Assembly (NCBI GenBank): GCA_964603125.1
Contig: CAZRUA010000156.1
Span: 1 to 5,239, forward strand
DNA length: 5,239 bases
Direction: 5' to 3'
Source of the DNA: CAZRUA01 sp964603125
GTDB taxonomy: Bacteria; Bacteroidota; Bacteroidia; B-17B0; Aurantibacillaceae
Of this stretch, positions 1-5,239 are shown piece after piece. Each line of letters begins with the position of its first letter. Within the stretch, counting starts at the first letter, position 1. The position numbers were made by a program, and so were the translations under genes. A model generated the notes under the pieces. It was not told the origin of the DNA. It searched no databases and saw only the letters and a list, made by a program, of their open reading frames with translations.

Positions 1-840
1 ATCAATCAAATACAACCTATTCGAAACAATAACAATCCCAACTCGGTTGTAATTGGTAATGCAAGCTTGCTGCCTTCTTTTCAGCACCGCGTAGAGTTTA
101 ATTTTAACATGTATAAACCAATATCTGGTCGTAGCATTTGGTCGGGTATAAACTTTACCAAAACGGATAGAGCATTTAGTCGTTCTACCACTTATGATAA
201 TATCGGACGAACACAATCACAAACAATTAATGTTAACGGCAATTATTCAGGTTACGGATTTTTCGGTTGCAGTTTGCCTTTCTTTGATAAAGCACTAAGT
301 ATTGACCCATCAACAAATATTAGTTACAGCCGAAATATAAATTATATCAATGGGGTAAAAAATTCCACAACTAATACATCATTGAGTGCTGAGTTAGAAG
401 TAGGTGTTGAAATAGCAATTGTTGAACTTAGTGTAAATGGAAACTATGATTATACAATTCCAAAAACAACTTTAAGTAACAGTGTTAATAAACCTTATTC
501 GTCCTATGGCTACGGATTTAATTTAGGTATTATGCTGCCAAAAGCTTTTACTATTTCTACTGATGCCACACATACCTTTAATAATCAACGTACTGATGGT
601 TATAATATTAATTACTTTATTTGGAATGCAGAGTTAGAAAAGAAATTCGGTAAAAAAGAGAACTTTATTTTAGGTATAAAGGCTTATGATTTGTTGAATC
701 AAAATATTAGTAATCAACGCACAGTAAATGCAAATATTGTTACCGATACCAAAACTACAATTGTAAAGCGTTATTTATTACTTGAATTTACTTATAAGTT
801 TAATAGCAATAAAGAAAAGGCAAAGGATGAAGAATATTAA
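1..840 (+). CDS. Outer-membrane beta-barrel protein, TonB-receptor-like, C-terminal part (5' end outside window)
   Basis: The frame is open from base 1 to the TAA at 838-840, giving 279 visible residues with no plausible start; the gene begins before the window. A TTG at 67 could be taken as a start, but the coding sequence continues upstream of it with family-like residues (INQIQPIRNNNNPNSVVIGN, then LLPSF), resembling the 'NP...xGNxxLxPe' segment of Bacteroidota TonB-receptor-like barrels (OMP_b-brl_3 / PF14905 type, from memory). The rest is many short alternating polar/hydrophobic strands rich in Tyr, Phe, Asn, Ser and Thr, with Asn/Gly turns, as expected of barrel strands. The final strand reads RYLLLEFTYKF and ends in an aromatic residue at 799-801. 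A 12-residue charged tail follows, and its codons overlap the next gene. The protein should sit in the outer membrane. Any plug, carboxypeptidase-like domain or TonB box would lie in the missing part, so substrate and TonB dependence cannot be judged. Confidence 0.85.
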   Translation: MNQIQPIRNNNNPNSVVIGNASLLPSFQHRVEFNFNMYKPISGRSIWSGINFTKTDRAFSRSTTYDNIGRTQSQTINVNGNYSGYGFFGCSLPFFDKALSIDPSTNISYSRNINYINGVKNSTTNTSLSAELEVGVEIAIVELSVNGNYDYTIPKTTLSNSVNKPYSSYGYGFNLGIMLPKAFTISTDATHTFNNQRTDGYNINYFIWNAELEKKFGKKENFILGIKAYDLLNQNISNQRTVNANIVTDTKTTIVKRYLLLEFTYKFNSNKEKAKDEEY

Positions 841-1546
841 AATAGTAATTTTTGTGTTTATTACATTTTCGTTTGTTGCTCAAGCGCAAATCAAATCAGC
901 ACGTATTGTGTTTCATCGTAAAACAAATCTGTATAAAAAGTTTAAAAACGATAACCCAAAGGATTGGATTAAAGAAGCTGATAAAAATAAATTGGATTCG
1001 TTTGAATTGGTGTTTAACGATTCACTTTCTGTTTTCAAGCCTATTGAAAGCGATTTGCGTGAACAAATGAGTTGGGCAACAAGTAAAAATAGTGTGTATC
1101 AAAATTTTAATTCAAATGAGCGATTCACTGTTAAAAGCATTTGGGGCGAGCAGATAAATTTAAAAGATTCATTGTTCAAACGTACTTGGAAGATTACAAA
1201 CGGAACACGTAATATTTGTGGTTATAATTGCCGTAAAGCAATTTGGATAATGCCTGATAGTTCAAAAATATACGCTTGGTACTGTAATGAAATTGAAACA
1301 AGCACTGGTCCCGAAAGCTTTTATGGTTTACCTGGAGCAATACTTGGTGTTGCCACTGAAGATGGAGGAGTAATTTATTTTGCTAAGCGAGTAGAAGTAA
1401 TGCAAGTAAAAGCAGAAGAATTATTAGCACCTAAAACCAAACAAAAGATTTACGAATCGGGTGAACTAAGGAAAAAGCTAGAAAAGGAATATGGTAAAGA
1501 GCCTTGGGGAAAAGCCATGATTAAAGAAACCTTTGGTATTACGTAG
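827..1546 (+). CDS. GLPGLI family exported protein of unknown function
   Basis: This is a 239-residue protein. The ATG at 827 is chosen over an in-frame TTG at 782 because it gives a clean type I signal peptide: Lys2 and Lys5, a hydrophobic core (IVIFVFITFSFVA, residues 6-18), and a probable cut after A18-Q19-A20, before Q21. There is no lipobox Cys, so it is a soluble periplasmic or exported protein rather than a lipoprotein. The family signature is residues 167-170, GLPG, in the context FYGLPGAILGVATEDGG; the usual GLPGLI is GLPGAI here. Upstream, GYNCRKAIW (residues 132-140) and YAWYCNEI (149-156) match the family's 'GYKCxKA' and 'AWYxxEI' blocks as I remember them. The C-terminal 40 residues are Lys/Glu-rich and probably helical. 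The family is largely confined to Bacteroidota and has no established function. The gene overlaps the barrel gene by 14 bp, with AAAAGG at 815-820 as a weak ribosome site, so co-translation is likely. A role with that barrel is inference. Confidence 0.88.
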   Translation: MKNIKIVIFVFITFSFVAQAQIKSARIVFHRKTNLYKKFKNDNPKDWIKEADKNKLDSFELVFNDSLSVFKPIESDLREQMSWATSKNSVYQNFNSNERFTVKSIWGEQINLKDSLFKRTWKITNGTRNICGYNCRKAIWIMPDSSKIYAWYCNEIETSTGPESFYGLPGAILGVATEDGGVIYFAKRVEVMQVKAEELLAPKTKQKIYESGELRKKLEKEYGKEPWGKAMIKETFGIT

Positions 1547-1707
1547 CTTTGTCGAATATCGTTACAACTATTAAACGCCTGTAAATATCCTAAATTTAAA
1601 ATCTTGCTTCTTAAGTCCTAAGTAGATTACTGTTAATAAGTAATTCTGCAAAATTTTCAATTCCCCTTCCCTTTGCTTAGCTTTGTTTAACTATAAATTA
1701 TAAGGAA
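1547..1707. other. Intergenic gap between the GLPGLI gene and rnr
   Basis: This AT-rich 161-bp gap contains no supported gene. It carries the candidate rnr promoter at its 3' end. I found no convincing hairpin plus T-tract ending the barrel/GLPGLI transcript; the best inverted repeat is only CTTA...TAAG (about 1612-1622), too short to call. Read-through from the upstream pair into rnr is therefore possible. Confidence 0.6.
1654..1685 (+). promoter_or_regulatory. Candidate Bacteroidota-type promoter for rnr
   Basis: TAGCTTTG at 1678-1685 matches the Bacteroidota -7 consensus TAnnTTTG exactly. TTTTC at 1654-1658 is an imperfect match to the -33 TTTG element, and the 19-bp gap is within the usual range. 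Transcription would begin near 1689-1692, giving a leader of under 20 nt. AAGGA at 1702-1706 resembles a Shine-Dalgarno sequence but lies only one base from the ATG at 1708, which is too close for normal use. The -7 box is the strong part of this call and the -33 box the weak part. Confidence 0.5.
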
Positions 1708-3921
1708 ATGGCAAAAAGAAATCAGCCACAAAAATATTTGTTCGAAGAAGTGCTAAATGTTATGAAACACAATGCTGGAAAAAGCATGAATCATAAGCAA
1801 TTGGCAGCGGCGCTTGAAATTGAATCTGACCTTGAAAGGGTTATGATTATTGACGTGTTGGAACAATTAAAAACTCAAGGTTTAATTAACGAAGTAGATA
1901 GAGGGAAATATCAATTTAAAGAAACCAAAACTTATGTAACGGGTATTATTGATTTTACAAGTCAAGGTACTGCATTTGTTGTGGTATCTGATCAAGAGAA
2001 CGATATTTTTATTCCATTTAAACGCTCTAAGGATGCATTAAATGGCGACATGGTGAAAGTTTATATTTATCCTGATAAACGAGGAAAGCGCAAAGAAGGT
2101 GAAGTAGTAGAGGTTTTGCAACGAAATAAAACAGAGTTTGTAGGTACTATTCAAGTATTGCCTAAATTTTGTTTTTTTATTCCTGATAATCATAAATTGC
2201 ATGTTGATTTTTTTGTTCCTTTAGATAAAAGTAAAGGAGCAAAAAATGGGGAAAAAGTTCAAGTAAAATTTGTTGAATGGAGAAAGGGCGATACTAACCC
2301 TACTGGCGAAGTATCATCTGTGTTTGGTTTACCAGGCGATCATAAAACTGAAATGAATGCTATCATGGCAGAATTTGGTCTGCCGCCTGAATTTCCTCCA
2401 CATGTTGAAAAAGCTGCAAAATCAATTCCTACTGAAATAACTCCTACTGAAATCGCACGTCGTAGAGATTTTAGAGGTATAACAACATTTACAATTGATC
2501 CGGCCGACGCGAAGGATTTCGACGATGCATTATCAATTCGTAAATTAGAAAATGGTAACTATGAAGTAGGAGTTCACATTGCTGATGTAACTCACTATTT
2601 AAAGCCTGACACTATTTTAGATAAAGAAGCAATTAATCGCGCTACCTCTGTTTATTTGGTTGATAGAGTAATTCCAATGTTGCCAGAGGTGTTGAGTAAT
2701 TTTGTTTGCTCACTTCGTCCACATGAAGAAAAATATACATTTAGCGCAGTTTTTGAATTAGATGAAGAAGCACAAATTCAAAACGAATGGTTTGGTAAAA
2801 CAGTAATTTATTCTGACAGACGTTTTGCTTACGAAGAAGTTCAGCGTATTATTGAAGGTGAAGATGGCGATTACAAAGAGGATATAATGATTTTGGATAG
2901 ACTAGCAAAAAAATTACGCGCGGAAAGAACGAAAAAGGGATCTATATTTTTTGATAAAGAGGAAGTGAAGTTTAATTTAGATGAAGAAGGAAATCCGATA
3001 GGAGTGTTTTTTAAAAAACAACAAGATGCGCATAAATTGATTGAAGATTTTATGTTGCTTGCAAATAAGAAAGTAGCTGAATTTGTGGGTGGAAGAAAAG
3101 AGAAAGGTGAGAAACAGAATCATTCAGCTAACGATAAAAAAAATAAAGACGAAAAGGATGTTTGCGTGTATCGTATTCACGATATTCCCAATACAGATAA
3201 GTTACAAGAATTATCAAGCTTTGTGGGGCGTTTTGGTTATGAAATGAATATTAAATCAAAACAAACAACGGCACAATCTATTAATAAATTATTGGTGGAT
3301 GTAAAAGGTAAAAAAGAGGGTGGAATGATTGAGTTGCTGACTTTGCGCAGCATGCCAAAAGCAATTTATACTACTAAAAATGCAGGACATTATGGTTTAG
3401 GTTTTGATTATTATACGCATTTCACTTCGCCTATCCGCCGTTATCCTGATGTAATGATTCACCGTTTATTAGAGGCTAAATTAAATCATACCAAATACAG
3501 TAATCAAGATGAATTAGAATTACTTTGTAAGCATAGTAGTGAGAGAGAACGAAGTGCCGCTGATGCAGAACGAGCATCTGTAAAGTACAAGCAAGTTGAA
3601 TTCATGGAAGATAAAATCGGACAAGAATTTAAAGCTGTAATTTCGGGAGTAACGGAGTGGGGTATTTATGCTGAGATTATCGAAAACAAGTGTGAAGGTA
3701 TGATTAAGATGCGCGATATGCGTGATGATAATTATATTTATGATGAAGATAATTATAGATACGTTGGGCGTAATACGGGTAAAGTTTATGCCTTAGGAGA
3801 TGTGGTTCAAGTTATTGTGATGCGTGCTGATTTAGTTAAAAAACAATTGGATTATGCCTTTGGAACTCCAATAACACCTGATACCAAGGATTTTGTGAGA
3901 CCAAGAAAGAAGAAACGCTAA
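1708..3921 (+). CDS. rnr: Ribonuclease R (3'-5' exoribonuclease)
   Basis: This complete 737-residue protein has the RNase R domain order. A winged-helix N-terminal domain (about 8-70) is followed by two cold-shock/OB domains (about 74-135 and 143-205), the RNB catalytic domain (about 250-590), an S1 domain (about 636-718) and a basic tail ending RPRKKKR. The metal-binding catalytic motif is TIDPADAKDFDDA (262-274); D264, D270, D272 and D273 correspond to E. coli D272, D278, D280 and D281. Y316 in SVYLVDRVIPMLPE corresponds to E. coli Tyr324. The second RNB signature is YTHFTSPIRRYPD (569-581). The enzyme degrades structured RNA processively in the cytoplasm, with roles in mRNA turnover and rRNA quality control. 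The S1 domain and winged helix separate it from RNase II. One oddity is a Lys/Glu-rich stretch (about 461-484) inside the RNB domain. The ATG start is supported by the typical MAKR N-terminus and the promoter just upstream. It appears to be monocistronic and ends before a strong terminator. Confidence 0.97.
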   Translation: MAKRNQPQKYLFEEVLNVMKHNAGKSMNHKQLAAALEIESDLERVMIIDVLEQLKTQGLINEVDRGKYQFKETKTYVTGIIDFTSQGTAFVVVSDQENDIFIPFKRSKDALNGDMVKVYIYPDKRGKRKEGEVVEVLQRNKTEFVGTIQVLPKFCFFIPDNHKLHVDFFVPLDKSKGAKNGEKVQVKFVEWRKGDTNPTGEVSSVFGLPGDHKTEMNAIMAEFGLPPEFPPHVEKAAKSIPTEITPTEIARRRDFRGITTFTIDPADAKDFDDALSIRKLENGNYEVGVHIADVTHYLKPDTILDKEAINRATSVYLVDRVIPMLPEVLSNFVCSLRPHEEKYTFSAVFELDEEAQIQNEWFGKTVIYSDRRFAYEEVQRIIEGEDGDYKEDIMILDRLAKKLRAERTKKGSIFFDKEEVKFNLDEEGNPIGVFFKKQQDAHKLIEDFMLLANKKVAEFVGGRKEKGEKQNHSANDKKNKDEKDVCVYRIHDIPNTDKLQELSSFVGRFGYEMNIKSKQTTAQSINKLLVDVKGKKEGGMIELLTLRSMPKAIYTTKNAGHYGLGFDYYTHFTSPIRRYPDVMIHRLLEAKLNHTKYSNQDELELLCKHSSERERSAADAERASVKYKQVEFMEDKIGQEFKAVISGVTEWGIYAEIIENKCEGMIKMRDMRDDNYIYDEDNYRYVGRNTGKVYALGDVVQVIVMRADLVKKQLDYAFGTPITPDTKDFVRPRKKKR

Positions 3922-3954
3922 AACTTATATTGTGTTTAAGAATTTCATAAAACA

Positions 3955-3984
3955 AAAAGAGCCGTGAAATTTCACGGCTCTTTT
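3955..3984. terminator. Bidirectional intrinsic terminator between rnr and hpd
   Basis: This is a perfect 30-bp palindrome: arm AAAAGAGCCGTGAAA (3955-3969) and its exact reverse complement (3970-3984). As RNA it folds into a 13-bp stem with an AAUU loop and a GC-rich core, GAGCCGUG. On the + strand the T-rich run is TTTTAATTTT (3981-3990), 33 bp after the rnr stop. On the - strand the run reads TTTTTGTTTT (from 3958 downward), 21 bp after the hpd stop. It therefore serves both convergent genes. Confidence 0.93.
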
Positions 3985-4005
3985 AATTTTAAACAAATTA
4001 GTTTT

Positions 4006-5166
4006 TTACAAAGTTCCTCTTAAGGCTTGCTCTCTTTCAATACTCTCGAACAATGCTTTAAAGTTACCAGCTCCAAAACCTTTAGCACCCATACGTTGAA
4101 TGATTTCATAAAACAATGTTGGTCTATCTTCTACTGGTTTTGTAAATATTTGTAATAAATATCCTTCTTCATCAGCATCAACAAGGATAGATAGTTTTTG
4201 AAGTTCTTTAATATCTTCTTTCATCATGTCCATGTGTACACCTAAACGTCTTGGTATATCATCATAGTAAGCTTGTGGTGGCGGTGGTAAAAACTCAACT
4301 CCACGTGCTTTTAAATCAGCAACAGTTTTAATAATGTCATCAGTAGCTAAAGCTAAATGCTGCACTCCAGCTCCTTCGTAAAAATCAATATACTCTTCAA
4401 TTTGAGATTTTTTCTTTCCTTCAGCTGGTTCGTTAATTGGGAATTTAATTCTACCATTCCCATTACTCATCACCTTACTCATTAAAGCTGAGTATTCGGT
4501 TGTAATTTGTTTGTCGTCAAAAGTTAAGAAGTTTACAAAGCCCATTACATCTTCGTACCATTTTACAGTAGCATTCATTTGATTCCAACCCACATTACCA
4601 ACCATATGGTCAATAAATTTTAAACCTACAGGTGCTGGGTTATAATCACTTTCCCATTTTCTAAAGCCTGGTAAAAAATCTCCTTTGTAGTTTTTACGTT
4701 CAACAAACATATGCACGGTTTCTCCGTAAGTATAAATACCGGCACGAACAACTTCACCTTGTTCATCTTTTTCTACAACAGGTTCCATATAAACTTTAGC
4801 ACCACGTTTTACAGTTTCTTCAAACGATTTGCGAGCATCTTCTACCCATAAAGCTATTACTTTAACACCATCACCATGTTTTTTTACGTGCTCACCAATT
4901 GGTGAATCGCTATTCAATGCTGTAGTTAATACAATTCTAATTTTATCTTGTTTTAAAACATAAGAAACTCTGTCTTTTAAACCTGTTTCTAAACCAGCGT
5001 AAGCATATGATTGAAAACCAAAGGCTGTTTTATAATAGTGGGCTGATTGCTTTGCGTTACCCACATAAAACTCTACATAATCGGTTCCTAATAAAGGTAA
5101 GAAGTCTTGTGCTCCTTCAAATATTTTTTCTAATCCGTATTCTACGTTTTTAATTTCTTTTGCCAT
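4006..5166 (-). CDS. hpd: 4-hydroxyphenylpyruvate dioxygenase
   Basis: This complete 386-residue Fe(II)-dependent, cytoplasmic enzyme converts 4-hydroxyphenylpyruvate and O2 to homogentisate and CO2, the second step of tyrosine catabolism. It has two vicinal-oxygen-chelate domains: a non-catalytic one (about 26-157) and a catalytic one (about 182-345). The iron ligands are all visible: H187 in FIDHMVGN, H270 in GVQHLAL and E354 in LFYEIIQR. Substrate-pocket residues known from human HPPD are also conserved as I align them by eye: S230, N245, Q255, Q269, F341, F352, F364 and F369 (human S226, N241, Q251, Q265, F336, F347, F359, F364). The C-terminal gate helix GFGAGNFKALFESIEREQ (362-379) is intact. 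These residues favour HPPD over the related hydroxymandelate synthase. The ATG at 5166 gives a normal N-terminus (MAKEIKN). The usual partner, homogentisate dioxygenase, is not in the window. The gene has no strong Shine-Dalgarno sequence and an A/T-rich leader. Confidence 0.97.
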   Translation of the reverse strand: MAKEIKNVEYGLEKIFEGAQDFLPLLGTDYVEFYVGNAKQSAHYYKTAFGFQSYAYAGLETGLKDRVSYVLKQDKIRIVLTTALNSDSPIGEHVKKHGDGVKVIALWVEDARKSFEETVKRGAKVYMEPVVEKDEQGEVVRAGIYTYGETVHMFVERKNYKGDFLPGFRKWESDYNPAPVGLKFIDHMVGNVGWNQMNATVKWYEDVMGFVNFLTFDDKQITTEYSALMSKVMSNGNGRIKFPINEPAEGKKKSQIEEYIDFYEGAGVQHLALATDDIIKTVADLKARGVEFLPPPPQAYYDDIPRRLGVHMDMMKEDIKELQKLSILVDADEEGYLLQIFTKPVEDRPTLFYEIIQRMGAKGFGAGNFKALFESIEREQALRGTL

Positions 5167-5239
5167 AATATTTTAATTTTGAGTTAATGAATTGTTGACT
5201 TGTTGAATTATATGAACTCTTAAATTCAATAATTCTTAA
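5167..5239 (-). promoter_or_regulatory. Upstream region of hpd, no firm promoter
   Basis: These 73 bp lie upstream of hpd and run to the window edge. No TAnnTTTG box is present on the - strand; the nearest hexamer is TATAAT (5212-5207) without a properly spaced upstream element. Two small repeats are visible: TTGTTGA twice in direct order (5192-5198 and 5200-5206, + strand) and a 7-bp inverted repeat TTGAATT/AATTCAA (5203-5209 and 5223-5229). They could be an operator, but in DNA this AT-rich they could also be chance. The promoter may lie beyond the window, or hpd may be co-transcribed with an upstream gene. Confidence 0.25.

Noticed and set aside
67..69. TTG as the start of the barrel gene
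   Set aside because: The same frame is open to base 1 and encodes family-like residues upstream of it; a 257-residue barrel without a signal peptide would not be exported.
782..826. TTG start for the GLPGLI protein
   Set aside because: It would put 15 polar and basic residues before a good signal peptide; the ATG at 827 gives the usual Lys-rich N-terminus and core.
852..1070. 72-codon open frame inside the GLPGLI gene
   Set aside because: It lies wholly within a confident gene in another frame, and its product has no recognisable domain or start context.
1544..1551. TAGCTTTG at the GLPGLI stop codon as an independent promoter
   Set aside because: It has no -33 element at about 19 bp upstream, so it is listed only as a curiosity.
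1612..1622. CTTA...TAAG as a terminator for the barrel/GLPGLI transcript
   Set aside because: The stem is only 4 bp and no T-tract follows.
5207..5212. TATAAT on the - strand as the hpd -10 box
   Set aside because: The nearest TTGAAT is only 11 bp upstream, the phylum's sigma factor prefers TAnnTTTG, and such hexamers are frequent in AT-rich DNA.
1..5239. A novel defence, mobile or multi-gene system
   Set aside because: All four genes belong to recognised families, none shows transposase, phage, toxin or nuclease-effector motifs beyond the housekeeping RNase R, and no repeat array or attachment-like repeats were seen.

Overview
The window looks like ordinary chromosome from an AT-rich member of the Bacteroidota. 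Four signs point there: a GLPGLI-family exported protein, a C-terminal outer-membrane beta-barrel of the type found in that phylum's TonB-receptor-like proteins, a promoter box matching the phylum's TAnnTTTG -7 consensus, and A/T-rich leaders with little or no Shine-Dalgarno sequence. I cannot name a genus.

Layout. Positions 1-840 (+) are the 3' end of a large outer-membrane barrel gene that begins before the window. Its last codons overlap the start of a GLPGLI-family gene (827-1546, +), and the two form a probable translationally coupled envelope pair. A 161-bp gap carries a candidate promoter for a complete ribonuclease R gene, rnr (1708-3921, +). Converging on rnr from the other strand is a complete 4-hydroxyphenylpyruvate dioxygenase gene, hpd (4006-5166, -). 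Between these two stop codons lies a perfect 30-bp palindrome with T-rich sequence on both flanks, a textbook bidirectional terminator. The last 73 bp are the upstream region of hpd.

The genes do not form one pathway. The barrel/GLPGLI pair belongs to the cell envelope, RNase R degrades structured RNA in the cytoplasm, and HPPD makes homogentisate in tyrosine catabolism. No gene-free stretch exceeds 161 bp. I saw no tRNA, rRNA, CRISPR array, insertion sequence or phage gene. The part with least known biology is the barrel/GLPGLI pair, because the GLPGLI family has no established function. I found no convincing new multi-gene system; the other observations are modest.
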